A stretch of 64,000 nucleotides of DNA from an uncultured Cellvibrionales bacterium (GCA_913020115.1 CAJWBQ010000003.1:119227-183226), one strand, 5' to 3'. Counted from the stretch's first letter, positions 36,876 through 45,796 are shown. Program-made: numbers and translations. Notes: generated by a model not told the origin, from the letters alone.

Positions 36876-37606
36876 GCGCCGATACGCTCGCGAATTTCTT
36901 GAATGGCTTGAACGCCAGCCAAATTGTCGCCGTGCACACACAATGTATCGGCTTGTAGGGCGAGGCGCTTGCCACTGACCGTGGTGACTGTGCCGTCTTC
37001 ACACAGCTGCGCCACTTGAGCGAGCATTTTTTCGCGATTGTGCACCGCGCCGGCTTTTGATCTGGCTAGCAAACGGCCGTCATCGTCGTAACAGCGATCG
37101 GCAAAGGCTTCAAACCACAGAGAAATTCCTTTTGCTTCTGCCTCCTTACGGTGATCATCTGCCGCGGCCGTTGCCTGAAGCATCAACACAATGGGTCGGT
37201 AGTAGCTGGCAACCGCGTCCATAATGGCTTCGCGAACACTGCCCATGGCCATCATGTCGTTGTACAAAGCCCCGTGAGGTTTAACATATTCAAGATTGAG
37301 GCCCTGACTTTTAGCCATTCCGTCGAGAGCCGCAATTTGATAGGTGAGCAAGGCCACAATTTCTTCGGCGCTGCACTTCATTGAGCGACGCCCAAAACCC
37401 ACCAAATCTTGATAGCCGGGGTGGGCCCCAACCATCACGCCGTGCTGCTTGGCCAAACTCAAGGTTTTCTGCATCACCAAGCTGTCGCCAGCGTGAAAGC
37501 CACAGGCAATGTTCGCCTGATCGATATGCGGCATCACCGCAGAGTCCATGCCCATGGTCCAGGAGCCAAAACTCTCTCCTAAATCGCAATTTAATCGCAT
37601 TGTCAT
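36872..37606 (-). CDS. pxpA: 5-oxoprolinase subunit A (LamB/YcsF family)
   Basis: This is the third subunit of the 5-oxoprolinase. It opens with the family signature MRLNCDLGESFGSW. MPHIDQANIACGFHAGD, GVMVGAHPGYQDLVGFGRRSM, YVKPHGALYNDM and FEAFADRCYDDDGRL follow, with conserved Asp, Glu and His. ATG 37606 is chosen because AAGGA lies eight bases upstream and gives 244 residues, the size of E. coli PxpA; a frame to 37741 overlaps the DUF1445 gene without reason. The gene follows that gene by 11 bp. Confidence 0.94.
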   Translation of the reverse strand: MTMRLNCDLGESFGSWTMGMDSAVMPHIDQANIACGFHAGDSLVMQKTLSLAKQHGVMVGAHPGYQDLVGFGRRSMKCSAEEIVALLTYQIAALDGMAKSQGLNLEYVKPHGALYNDMMAMGSVREAIMDAVASYYRPIVLMLQATAAADDHRKEAEAKGISLWFEAFADRCYDDDGRLLARSKAGAVHNREKMLAQVAQLCEDGTVTTVSGKRLALQADTLCVHGDNLAGVQAIQEIRERIGA

Positions 37607-37617
37607 TTTAGCTTTCC

Positions 37618-38406
37618 TTACATCACAGCCAAGCGGCTGTTGGGTAAATCGGTCACCAACATACAGCCGGGGCTGTGAGTGATGCAGAATGGAGGTTTGG
37701 CCTGCTCTAATGCCACTTGCGGGGTTACGCCGCAGGCCCAAAATACCGGCAGTTCGTTTTCATTGAGAGTGACGGGGTCACCGTAATCAGTGCGGTTTAT
37801 ATCCTCAATGCCGATCAGGGCTGGGTCACCCAAATGAACTGGCGCGCCGTGAACGGAAGGAAAGCGAGTACAGATTTGCACCGCTCGAATCGCATCAGCG
37901 GCTTTAAAGGGACGCATACTCACCACCATGTCGCCACTAAAGCGACCCGCACTGCGACAGGCGATATTGCTGCGATACATAGGCACATTGCCGCCTTCGC
38001 TGATATTGCGCACCTCAAGGCCGTCTGCCGTGAGCGCCTCTTCGAAAGAAAATGAACACCCCAAGGCAAAGGTCACTAAGTCCTCACGCCAAAGGTCTTT
38101 AATATCGCTACGCTCTGAAGTTAATTGACCGTTTTCAAAGACTCGGTAACTAGGAATATCCGTGCGAATATCAAGGTCGGCCCCCAGATCAGGCAGACCC
38201 GTTTGGCCCGGCTGCGCCGCCATCCCAACCAGAGGACAAGGCTTTTGGTTAAGTTGGCAAAACTGCAAGAATTCAGCGGCCCAATCGGCAGGTAAAATAA
38301 CGATATTGCATTGCACAAAGCCCTGAGCATAACCCGAGGTATTGCCTTCATGTTCGCCACTGCGGATGCGTTTCCGCAATTCCAAGGGAGTGAGTATTGC
38401 AGACAT
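37618..38406 (-). CDS. DUF1445 putative hydro-lyase (N-terminal half of mammalian D-glutamate cyclase)
   Basis: The 262-residue protein has the DUF1445 landmarks: [30 protein letters not shown] near the start, [16 protein letters not shown] in the middle, [33 protein letters not shown], and [32 protein letters not shown] at the end. Bacterial members are often annotated as hydro-lyases without proof. In mammals this domain is fused to DUF4392 in D-glutamate cyclase. It is first gene of the DUF1445-pxpA-pxpB-pxpC-DUF4392-LysR operon, so a role in making or handling 5-oxoproline is likely. Confidence 0.88.
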   Translation of the reverse strand: MSAILTPLELRKRIRSGEHEGNTSGYAQGFVQCNIVILPADWAAEFLQFCQLNQKPCPLVGMAAQPGQTGLPDLGADLDIRTDIPSYRVFENGQLTSERSDIKDLWREDLVTFALGCSFSFEEALTADGLEVRNISEGGNVPMYRSNIACRSAGRFSGDMVVSMRPFKAADAIRAVQICTRFPSVHGAPVHLGDPALIGIEDINRTDYGDPVTLNENELPVFWACGVTPQVALEQAKPPFCITHSPGCMLVTDLPNSRLAVM

Positions 38407-38453
38407 ATCTAAAGCCTCTTTAGAGATTATAGCGACAGAATAAATAGGAAATA

Positions 38454-38660
38454 TTGGTCTTAAGGCCTAAGTTTGTCCAATCGATTATCCATAGGGCAAC
38501 TGATAAAATTTTCTTATCAGATCTCAGAAGAATAGCGGAAAAATTAGCTTATTTCGATAGAAGTGACGATGAAATACGCAATTTCATAGAGAAAACAATC
38601 AAAAAATATAATGAGCAGCATGATTCCAGCCACCCAATAAGCGCGGAAATAGAAGTTTGA
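38454..38660 (+). CDS. possible small protein, 68 residues
   Basis: The protein would be hydrophilic and helical, with [33 protein letters not shown] in its centre and an acidic end. It starts with TTG and has only AGGAAA four bases upstream. I recognise no family. It lies in the 291-bp gap between two minus-strand operons, where a real small gene or a chance frame are both possible. Confidence 0.3.
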   Translation: MVLRPKFVQSIIHRATDKIFLSDLRRIAEKLAYFDRSDDEIRNFIEKTIKKYNEQHDSSHPISAEIEV

Positions 38661-38697
38661 AGAGGTATTGCTCTTACCTCAAGGGCCTTTTGGGGGA

Positions 38698-39417
38698 CTA
38701 CTTCAAAGCCTTGATCAAGGCCCCTACATCCCAGGATTCCATCCACTCGATGCCTCGTGAATGCAAGTCCTGGGCTAGACTGGGCTCCGTCACATCGTAG
38801 ACAAACCACTCCCAGCTACCAGACCAGGGGGTAGTGTCATTCAATGACTTGTAATCACAGAGAAGAAAGTTGGGAGCAAGCTCTTGAGCGCACTCTTGAT
38901 TGCCGGGCTCACAGTGATGCATAACCCAGCCAATAGGAAAAGTAGAGGCATCTCGGACGCCCCCTAAGAATTCTGCATCAAAAGAAATAATGACAACCTG
39001 AGACTCCAAACCTTGAAGTGCATTCAGGACGACGGCTAGCGCTTGGGAGCGAGAGAACCAAGCGAATGACTCTTCCTTAATTTCGACATAAACCCGCACC
39101 TGGGGATGCTGTTTTATAAGCGCAACAAAGTCACTGAGCAGAGGTAATGGGCTGGGGTTAAATTGATCGCCAAAACGCTGAGCTTCATGAACACTAATTT
39201 CAGTCGCTAACTCTGCATCCACATCGGCAATGGAGCGATTGACACCCGCCACTCTCAGCAAATTGTCATCATGAACAACAAAAGCCTGACCCTGGCGATT
39301 AAATTGAACATCGCATTCGATGCCAGCGGCCCCCGCGGCAATGGCCGCAGCAAAACCTGCCAAGGTATTTTCTGGGTACAGTTCAGGTAAACCTCGGTGG
39401 CCCGCAAGTTTCATCAT
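38698..39417 (-). CDS. glycerophosphodiester phosphodiesterase
   Basis: The enzyme hydrolyses glycerophosphodiesters to glycerol 3-phosphate and an alcohol. GDPD motifs are all present: AGHRG at the N-terminus, PENTLAGF, GIECDVQ, VVHDDNLLR, VYVEIKEE and VIISFD. At 239 residues with no signal peptide, it resembles cytoplasmic UgpQ. It starts 4 bp after the fabY stop, suggesting co-transcription and a link to membrane lipid turnover. Confidence 0.92.
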   Translation of the reverse strand: MMKLAGHRGLPELYPENTLAGFAAAIAAGAAGIECDVQFNRQGQAFVVHDDNLLRVAGVNRSIADVDAELATEISVHEAQRFGDQFNPSPLPLLSDFVALIKQHPQVRVYVEIKEESFAWFSRSQALAVVLNALQGLESQVVIISFDAEFLGGVRDASTFPIGWVMHHCEPGNQECAQELAPNFLLCDYKSLNDTTPWSGSWEWFVYDVTEPSLAQDLHSRGIEWMESWDVGALIKALK

Positions 39418-39421
39418 ACCG

Positions 39422-41326
39422 CTATACCATGTCCTCGAAACGATTCGTCATGGCCAAATCTATGCCATTGGCGAAGCCGGGCACCTGTATTTCTAAGCGA
39501 TTCATAACAATCTCATTTTCATCAATAAGGTCTTGGCCAAATCGATAAATGGTGTCGAAATTTCCTTGGGTCGCCGAGGCATCATAGGCCAAAGCACTGG
39601 CTCTAACTTGCTCACGGCGAGACTCATAGGCGGTAATTTCATCGGCACTGTAACGCTTGGCCAACATGGTCTCAACCACCTGAGGGGACAAGACCGCTGC
39701 GGTAGCATTGTTGCCGCCAAAACCTTTAGAATTCAAAAACGCCACATCAATATTACCAACACCCTTTTCGATGTCTTGGGTGGAAATATTTAAGCGCTCA
39801 TCAAGAACATCGTCGGCCACTTTATCGATGGTTTTAATACCGGGTATGAGCCCGTACTTAAAAACGCCAAGACTTACCACTAACTGCTCGCCACTGGCTG
39901 GCGCCAAAGAGTGACCCACATAGGCTTTAACCGCCGATACTGGCCACTGCTTAATATCAAAAACTTTTGCGACTTCGTCAAAAATTCGCGACTCAGTAAC
40001 TCGGTTCGCCGGAGTACTGGAACCGTGAGCCTGAATAAAAGAACGCTCGCGAACCGACTCTTCGCCGACAATAGCGCTTGCCGCCGCGACCGCTTTTGCC
40101 ATAGTAATATAATTACCTGGCCCTGGAGCTGAAATGGATTTTTTGTAACCGTCAGCATTGATAAACACGTCGCTCACCGCACCGTGGATATCGGCGCCCA
40201 GTTCCAGCGCTAAAGCGTCGTCCATCAAAACCACATACTGAGTAGATTCAGCGATGGTAAACCCGCAGTTTTCTCCAAACGGGCGACTTGCGCGGCGGTG
40301 GTCAACGCTGTCGGTGTTATCTAAGCGCTTCAAGTTGTCTTCACTGGCCAGCGCACCCATGGTGGCGTAGCCATCAATCACTTCGGGCAGCACGGGGGCC
40401 TCGGCATTACCAACTACCGCTACGCGTCGCTTGCCATTGGCAATGTCTTCCGTCGCTGCACGCAGGTTATACAAAAAAGTAGCGCAGGCACCTACCAGAG
40501 AGCTGGTATGGCCAACACTACCTAGCACATAGGCATTCACGAAGTCAGCGGGCATGGTATTCAAACCCAGAGGGCACTGCTTGGTGCTGACTCGGCCGCC
40601 TTTTAAGCGAGACTGCAACATGCCGCCAAAACCATTTTCATCGAGCTGCGCCATGGCATTACTCGCGTACACACCAATTTCATCGGGCCTAACGGCATCA
40701 ACAACCGATTTCCACTCAATGCCCATAGAGCGAACCGCGTCAGAAGCGCCCATGATGGCCATCTGCAAGGCGCGAGGGTGAAAGCGAGCGTTATAGTGGT
40801 CTGCAGGGTCAAAGCCTGTTGGCAGTTGGCCTGCGGCCTTTACCGGGCTTTGGCGATAACTGTCGGCCTTCAACTCCACGGTATCGTTGATTTCGACTTT
40901 AACGCGATCGCCGTCGATGTCGCTTAGGGTCCAGCTGGCCGGCAATGGCTCGGGGAGCTGGCGGCGGCGCACCTCAAAGGTGATTTTTTGCTCTTCAGAG
41001 GGAGAGGCACTCATATTTTTCTGCCAGTGCACAGCTTCAACGTCAAAGTGACTGTCTTCAATCTTGCGAATAAGGGTTGAGCTTAGAATCTGCTCGGAGA
41101 AGCGCTCGATAATGTCAGCAGTGCTAAGTGATTGCCCTTCGCTATCGAGGTAACCGCCCTCTTCAAACCGCACCAACTTCATCATCGCCGCTAAGCCCAG
41201 TAGCGTATTTTCTCGCTCTTTTTGGGGCATGTTTTCAATCACCATGCGCTGATAAGCGTGATGAAACGAACTGCGACCGGCGGCATTAAAGCCACCAAAT
41301 CCAACGATGACCGGTAATGAAGACAT
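39422..41326 (-). CDS. fabY: FabY-type beta-ketoacyl-ACP synthase
   Basis: FabY performs the first condensation of fatty-acid synthesis, acetyl-CoA with malonyl-ACP, in Pseudomonas, replacing FabH. The N-terminus MSSLPVIVGFGGFNAAGRSSFHHAYQRMVIE matches that family. The thiolase-fold catalytic set is Cys in VGACATFLYN, His in QAHGSSTPANRV and His in VGHSLAPASGEQ. ATG 41326 is preferred over 41371 because it gives the family N-terminus and 634 residues. The gene is oriented away from the GlxA-like regulator and is followed by a glycerophosphodiesterase. Confidence 0.9.
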   Translation of the reverse strand: MSSLPVIVGFGGFNAAGRSSFHHAYQRMVIENMPQKERENTLLGLAAMMKLVRFEEGGYLDSEGQSLSTADIIERFSEQILSSTLIRKIEDSHFDVEAVHWQKNMSASPSEEQKITFEVRRRQLPEPLPASWTLSDIDGDRVKVEINDTVELKADSYRQSPVKAAGQLPTGFDPADHYNARFHPRALQMAIMGASDAVRSMGIEWKSVVDAVRPDEIGVYASNAMAQLDENGFGGMLQSRLKGGRVSTKQCPLGLNTMPADFVNAYVLGSVGHTSSLVGACATFLYNLRAATEDIANGKRRVAVVGNAEAPVLPEVIDGYATMGALASEDNLKRLDNTDSVDHRRASRPFGENCGFTIAESTQYVVLMDDALALELGADIHGAVSDVFINADGYKKSISAPGPGNYITMAKAVAAASAIVGEESVRERSFIQAHGSSTPANRVTESRIFDEVAKVFDIKQWPVSAVKAYVGHSLAPASGEQLVVSLGVFKYGLIPGIKTIDKVADDVLDERLNISTQDIEKGVGNIDVAFLNSKGFGGNNATAAVLSPQVVETMLAKRYSADEITAYESRREQVRASALAYDASATQGNFDTIYRFGQDLIDENEIVMNRLEIQVPGFANGIDLAMTNRFEDMV

Positions 41327-41534
41327 ATATTGAGGTTCCAAGAAATTAGATGATGAGCAGTCTATTGCCATGCGCTGCTAGCGGGCAGTGCCATTGAAGT
41401 CAAAACCTGAGGCATTATAGCCAAAAAGTGCCTCAATAGTACCAGACCGCCTAGTCAGCCTTATGAGCGCATGCTATTTTGGCCAGATATTGAGGAATTT
41501 ACGCCAATTTAGGCGCCAGGTGGTATTCGGGTAT

Positions 41535-42521
41535 ATGCACAAAATAACCTTTGTTCTCTGTGACGGCATGTTGGCCACAAGCACCACGCTGCCCTTTGAA
41601 ATGCTGCGCGCCGCAGAAAGTGCCGCCCGCGGCAGCAGCCGCAGCCGGGCTGAGCGAATGCAGATACAAACCACAGCGATCAATCCCGAGCCGGTAATGA
41701 CCAGTGTCGGCTTTCCCCTTCACCCAGAGACAACGCTGGAGACAGTGGGTGAAAGCGATATTATCTACCTACCGGCACTCTGGCGTAATCCGCGCCCCAT
41801 TGTGAAAAAACACCAGGCTTTGCTTGAGTGGCTGCGCAAGGCTTATGAAAACGGCGCAACCATCAGCGCGGTAGGCACTGGCTGTTGTTTTTTGGCCGAA
41901 GCGGGCTTACTCAACGACAAACCGGCCACAACCCACTGGCACTACTTCGATCAATTCCAACGGGACTACCCTAGGGTTCAGTTGAAACGCCAATACTTCA
42001 TCACCCAGGCAGGCAACTTGTATTGTTCCGCCAGCGTCAACGCTATGGCTGATCTTACTGTGCATTTTATAAAACGAATGTATGGCAAAACCGTGGCCAG
42101 TATTGTTGAGCGCAATTTTTCTCACGAGATTCGTCGCGCCTATGAAAGCACCAGTTACTTTGAGGGCAGCACTAAACACCACCCCGACGAAGACATTGTG
42201 CAGGCGCAAATTTGGCTGCAAGACAATTACTTTCGACCTATTAAGCTGAGTGACGTTGCCGCGCGCTTTGATATGAGCGTGAGAACCTTTAACCGCCGCT
42301 TCAAAAACGCGACGGACCAGTCACCGCTTCAATATTTGCAAGACATACGAATTGAAACGGCCAAGGATTTACTGCAAACAAGTAACCTGACCATTAGCGA
42401 AGTGGCTTATAAAATTGGCTATCAGGACATGGGACATTTTACTGCGCTATTTAAGAAACTAATTTCCACTACCCCCAGTGAATATCGAGCAACGGTTAGA
42501 GCCAAGTTGTTCACCGCCTAA
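41535..42521 (+). CDS. GlxA-type transcriptional regulator (DJ-1/PfpI plus AraC domains)
   Basis: Residues 1-190 form a class-I glutamine-amidotransferase-like DJ-1/PfpI domain: ITFVLCDGMLATSTTLPFEML, DIIYLPALW and ISAVGTGCCFLAEAGLL with a Cys at the nucleophile position. Residues about 230-325 form the two AraC helix-turn-helix motifs: LSDVAARFDMSVRTFNRRFK and ISEVAYKIGYQDMGHFTALFKK. ATG 41535 (MHKITFVLCDG) is the family-like start; a frame to 41463 adds 24 unrelated residues. It is divergent from fabY, which it may control. Confidence 0.88.
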   Translation: MHKITFVLCDGMLATSTTLPFEMLRAAESAARGSSRSRAERMQIQTTAINPEPVMTSVGFPLHPETTLETVGESDIIYLPALWRNPRPIVKKHQALLEWLRKAYENGATISAVGTGCCFLAEAGLLNDKPATTHWHYFDQFQRDYPRVQLKRQYFITQAGNLYCSASVNAMADLTVHFIKRMYGKTVASIVERNFSHEIRRAYESTSYFEGSTKHHPDEDIVQAQIWLQDNYFRPIKLSDVAARFDMSVRTFNRRFKNATDQSPLQYLQDIRIETAKDLLQTSNLTISEVAYKIGYQDMGHFTALFKKLISTTPSEYRATVRAKLFTA

Positions 42522-42548
42522 AGAAAAACAATTATTTTCAATTACGCC

Positions 42549-42576
42549 CTTGAAAAGAATTCTCGCGCCCCTATAT
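42549..42576 (+). promoter_or_regulatory. sigma-32 (RpoH) heat-shock promoter of ibpA
   Basis: CTTGAAA (42549-42555) and CCCCTATAT (42568-42576) are 12 bp apart, a close match to the RpoH consensus CTTGAAA-N11-16-CCCCATNT. Transcription would start near 42582 and produce a leader of about 94 nt. Confidence 0.8.
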
Positions 42577-42579
42577 CTT

Positions 42580-42678
42580 AATTACGCAGGCCCACATGGG
42601 GTGCGTAAATTTAGCTTGGTCCCTAGAGACAAGCAAATTTTTAACTTTAAATATTGCTCAATTGAGGATATCAATATG
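42580..42678 (+). promoter_or_regulatory. ROSE-like RNA thermometer in the ibpA leader
   Basis: Three hairpins are visible. I: TTACGCA/TGCGTAA (42582-42588 with 42602-42608), with an inner CCC/GGG. II: GCTTG/CAAGC (42614-42618 with 42630-42634). III: ATATTGCTC (42651-42659) pairs with GAGGATAT (42664-42671) over the ribosome site GAGGA. The sequence TTGCT is the U(U/C)GCU hallmark of ROSE elements, and a G opposite G (42656/42667) and a bulged U are as in known ROSE stems. Heat would open hairpin III. Confidence 0.78.
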
Positions 42679-43158
42679 CGTAACGTAGATTTTGCACCAC
42701 TGTACCGTTCTTCTGTCGGCTTTGACCGCATGGCCAACTTGCTCGACACCATTTCTCGCAGCGAAAATAAAGAACCCGCCTACCCTCCCTACAATATCGA
42801 GCTGACAGGCGAAGACCAATACCGAATTACTATGGCCGTTGCAGGTTTTGATCAAAGCGAATTAAACATTGTTGTTGATCAAAATAAATTAACGGTCGCC
42901 GGCAAAAAAGCCAGTGACAACACGCCCAGAGAATATTTGCATCAAGGCATTGCCGCGCGAAACTTTGAACGCCGCTTTCAACTAGCTGACCACGTAAAAG
43001 TAAAAGACGCCAACGTCGCAAATGGTTTGCTACATATAGATTTACAGAGAGAAATACCGGAAGCCATGAAGCCGCGCACCATTGAAATTGGTGCCAATAC
43101 CAGCGGCGTGAAAATTAACGGTGAATTAAGTAAGGAGCCATTAAAAGCCGCATCATAA
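42676..43158 (+). CDS. ibpA: small heat-shock protein, IbpA type
   Basis: This is an ATP-independent holdase chaperone. The N-terminus MRNVDFAPLYRSSVGFDRMANLLD is that of enterobacterial IbpA/B. The alpha-crystallin domain runs about 40-135 (YNIELTGEDQYRITMAVAGFDQSELNI to GLLHIDLQREIPE), with the C-terminal IEIG anchor motif. ATG 42676 has GAGGA eight bases upstream; a longer frame back to 42478 would overlap the regulator gene. It is 160 residues. Control is by a sigma-32 promoter and an RNA thermometer, with a strong terminator after the gene. Confidence 0.95.
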   Translation: MRNVDFAPLYRSSVGFDRMANLLDTISRSENKEPAYPPYNIELTGEDQYRITMAVAGFDQSELNIVVDQNKLTVAGKKASDNTPREYLHQGIAARNFERRFQLADHVKVKDANVANGLLHIDLQREIPEAMKPRTIEIGANTSGVKINGELSKEPLKAAS

Positions 43159-43209
43159 GGCTGAAGCTTGTAGTGCTCTCTCCTCATTAATACTGCACAC
43201 GCAGTCTTG

Positions 43210-43236
43210 GCGCCGACATTATGTCGGCGCTTTTTT
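43210..43236 (+). terminator. rho-independent terminator of ibpA
   Basis: GCGCCGACAT and ATGTCGGCGC form a perfect 10-bp stem with almost no loop, followed by six T's. It lies 51 bp after the ibpA stop. Confidence 0.93.
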
Positions 43237-43255
43237 ACGGTATAATTATTTGAAT

Positions 43256-44542
43256 TTAAGCGGTAATCTGAATTCCGCAAAGCGTAAGATCGTCGTCCAA
43301 TGAGCGACGCCCTGCATATGCCAACAAAGCCGCTTCCACGTCATCAACAACTCGATGTGGGCAAAGCTCTGCCTCTGCGATAACGGCTTCCAAACGCTCA
43401 AAACCAAACTCATCACTATTAGCGCCCGCGCCACGTGTTTCAATAACCACATCGGTATACATGAACAGAATGTCGTCTTTCAGCATGGGGATATGGAAGG
43501 TTTCCCAACTGAAATCTGGCACAACACCCACAGGGATGCTGCCCTCGTCCAGGCGTATAATTTGATTGCCACGCTTTATATAAGCGTGTGGGTGGCCCGC
43601 ACAGGCATAACCCAGCATGCGGGTTTCTGGTTGGTAATTGAAAATACAGGCGGTAACAAAACGGCCGCGCTCGCGACGAGTAAAAAAATGCTGATTGATA
43701 TAAGTGAGCACCGAACCCGGACCGTTAAAGGTATCGTCCGGCTTAAAGGTTCTCAAAATAGCGTCCATCATCACAGCTTCAATGGTTGCACTTGGCCCGT
43801 GCCCTGCAACGTCGGCTATGATCGCACCAAAGGAAGGCGATTCCGGGGAGCCGAGCTCATTTTTGAATGAAGTAATATCAATGTAATCTCCACCCGAAGA
43901 GCGAAATACCTTAAAGCGAAAGGCCAGCTCTACGCCGGGGATTTTTAGGCCACTGTCTGGCAGCAGTAAATGTTGCAAACGGGCCATCTCGCCCAATTCA
44001 GCGTCAATCCAGGTACGAGCCTCTTGCAAAACGTCTGTACGTTTCTTCAAGGCTAAACGCGTGCAGAAGAGCTCGATATTCAAGCGCAGTGACTCGTCCG
44101 CTTCCTTGATGGTGCCATTGTCTTCACTTAGCAGCACACACCAAAGATGGGCAAACTCGTCCAGAGGCACTGGATAAATCCAACCCTGAGTGTAATTCTT
44201 CATACGGCTGAAGGAATCTAACTGCCGCTCATTGAGTTTGAGAGGTTCTAAAAGATTCCTTTGTAGCAAGCCTTGCAATTCGGGAGCACAGTTGACACAG
44301 ACAACAGTGGTCTCAACCTGAGACAAATGAACGTCTGAATCGCTTGAAAGCTGCGTACTATCGATATCCAGCTCCTCAATTACTTGGGGGAGGAAAGAGT
44401 CAATTTGTCGAACCAATAAAACTCTGGAATGAGAAAGATAGGAACCCACTATGTTCGCCAAAGATTGTCGCTGCTTCGGCGTCACATTAATTTGTTCTAT
44501 GTAGGAATCGTCAAACAATTTCACGGTGACAGGGCCATCCAA
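43256..44542 (-). CDS. SpoIIE/RsbU-type PP2C serine phosphatase
   Basis: The C-terminal PP2C domain (about 200-428) has the metal-binding motifs SSGGDYIDI, AIIADVAGHGPSA, GHPHAYI and DDILFMYTDVVIETR, ending with DDDLTLCGIQI. Residues 1-160 form a regulatory domain without a clear family, and a coiled segment (ELGEMARLQHLLLPDS) links the two. Such enzymes dephosphorylate STAS antagonists. A STAS and a kinase gene lie 3-5 kb upstream on the same strand, with Mla genes between. The start is uncertain: TTG 44542 is the longest, and GTG 44524 is possible. Confidence 0.85.
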   Translation of the reverse strand: MDGPVTVKLFDDSYIEQINVTPKQRQSLANIVGSYLSHSRVLLVRQIDSFLPQVIEELDIDSTQLSSDSDVHLSQVETTVVCVNCAPELQGLLQRNLLEPLKLNERQLDSFSRMKNYTQGWIYPVPLDEFAHLWCVLLSEDNGTIKEADESLRLNIELFCTRLALKKRTDVLQEARTWIDAELGEMARLQHLLLPDSGLKIPGVELAFRFKVFRSSGGDYIDITSFKNELGSPESPSFGAIIADVAGHGPSATIEAVMMDAILRTFKPDDTFNGPGSVLTYINQHFFTRRERGRFVTACIFNYQPETRMLGYACAGHPHAYIKRGNQIIRLDEGSIPVGVVPDFSWETFHIPMLKDDILFMYTDVVIETRGAGANSDEFGFERLEAVIAEAELCPHRVVDDVEAALLAYAGRRSLDDDLTLCGIQITA

Positions 44543-44597
44543 AAGCTATAATTTTATGCGAAGGGAAAACAAGAAAACATTCTACTTAACCCCGGCA

Positions 44598-44699
44598 CTT
44601 GTCCGATGTAGGCCTTTCAAGACTCGCTGTTCGCCATCCATGGCCGCTCCACGTCGGCGTCCTGCCTCCGAGGGTCTTGAAAGGCCTACACCGGACAAG
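44598..44699. repeat. palindromic repeat element with 26-nt arms
   Basis: The arms CTTGTCCGATGTAGGCCTTT... (44598-44623) and its complement (44674-44699) match at 25 of 26 positions. They enclose 50 bp that contain CCATGG and GCCGACGTGG-like words. The element lies between mlaC and the phosphatase gene; as RNA it would fold into a long hairpin in the operon transcript. Confidence 0.75.
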
Positions 44700-44750
44700 C
44701 ACCTTCCATTGTGCCTGCCCTGGGTTTTTGAGAACTTACTCAAAAAGGCA

Positions 44751-45344
44751 TTAACTGTCTTTTTGCTGATCATCCACTAATGATCTGTTTAAGCCGGCCA
44801 GCCCTTGCTTTTTCAGAGTGGCTTTGTAGGTATTGCCATAGTTGCGCACTAAGGAAATACCTTCAGCAACAAAATCATAGATCTTCCACTGGCCATCGCG
44901 GTTAATCATACGATAGCTCACCGGGATTTTTTTGCCACCGGAAAGAATTTGGGTACTAACCGTTGCGTAGCGCTCTTTCTTTATTTTTTCGCCCAGATAA
45001 ACCACTTCTTCATCGGTATAGCTGGACAATAAAACGTAGTAAGTGTTTGTGAGCACATTGCGAAACAAAGATTTAAACTCTGCTTTGTCGGCGTCTGCCG
45101 AGGTTCTCCAATGCTTGCCAACAACACGCTGAGACACTGCACCAAAATCTACATTGCGATCAACAACCAGCTCAACAGCTGCCTTTTTTTCCGCTTCACC
45201 TAAACCCTCGGTTTGCATGATGAGTAACATCTCATCAACAATGGCCGTTAGGGTAACGGTTGCCTGCCCCGCCTGCAGCGTAAGAGGCGTTAATAAACTC
45301 GCAACCAACAAACATAAGCTTATGACAGCTTTCTTCATTGCCAT
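44751..45344 (-). CDS. mlaC: MlaC-type periplasmic phospholipid-binding protein
   Basis: A signal peptide (residues 1-25, ending LQAG) precedes a Tol-toluene-tolerance Ttg2D/MlaC domain: VVDRNVDFGAVSQRVVGKHWRTSADADKAEFKSLFRNVLTNTYY, GKKIPVSYRMINRDGQWKIYDFVAEGISLVRNYG. It carries phospholipids between membranes. The protein has 197 residues. The ATG overlaps the mlaD stop (TAATG). It is last of the mlaFEDC set. A palindromic repeat follows. Confidence 0.93.
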   Translation of the reverse strand: MAMKKAVISLCLLVASLLTPLTLQAGQATVTLTAIVDEMLLIMQTEGLGEAEKKAAVELVVDRNVDFGAVSQRVVGKHWRTSADADKAEFKSLFRNVLTNTYYVLLSSYTDEEVVYLGEKIKKERYATVSTQILSGGKKIPVSYRMINRDGQWKIYDFVAEGISLVRNYGNTYKATLKKQGLAGLNRSLVDDQQKDS

Positions 45345-45796
45345 TACTCTGAACCCCCTTCAAACATATACTTACTGATCAACTCTTCGATGCTAATAGC
45401 CGACTCGGTTTCAATAATTTCTTCACCCTCTTCCAAAGGCAGGTCTGAACCACCCGGGGTGATTTTCACAAAACGATCACCGATAATACCGGCGGTGCGA
45501 ATTGAGGCAATTGAATCGTCTGGAATTTCAATGCCCTTGGGCAGGCGCAGAGAAACAACCGCCTCAAAGGCCTCAGCGTCTAAAGTGATGGAGGTGATCT
45601 TACCCACTCTCACCCCGGAAATTTCTACAAAGCCACCTGATTTCAAACCCGAGGCACTGTCAAAGCGAGCCACTAGGGTTTGCTCGTCAGAAGAAGCCAT
45701 GCCTCCGCCGCCGATGTTGACCGCCATGTAAAACAGCGCAGCCAAGCCAAGCACTACAAATAATCCAACACTAAATTCTAAATACAGTTTACGCAT
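45344..45796 (-). CDS. mlaD: MlaD-type MCE-domain protein
   Basis: One N-terminal transmembrane helix (LEFSVGLFVVLGLAALFYMAV) anchors a single MCE domain: TLVARFDSASGLKSGGFVEISGVRVGKITSITLD, IRTAGIIGDRFVKITPGGS. MlaD forms the hexameric channel of the lipid transporter on the periplasmic side. The protein has 150 residues, typical size. It starts 14 bp after the mlaE stop. Confidence 0.95.
   Translation of the reverse strand: MRKLYLEFSVGLFVVLGLAALFYMAVNIGGGGMASSDEQTLVARFDSASGLKSGGFVEISGVRVGKITSITLDAEAFEAVVSLRLPKGIEIPDDSIASIRTAGIIGDRFVKITPGGSDLPLEEGEEIIETESAISIEELISKYMFEGGSE

Noticed and set aside
36872..37741. Long pxpA frame reaching into the DUF1445 gene
   Set aside because: The extra 45 residues are not family-like, and ATG 37606 has a good ribosome site and gives the usual length.
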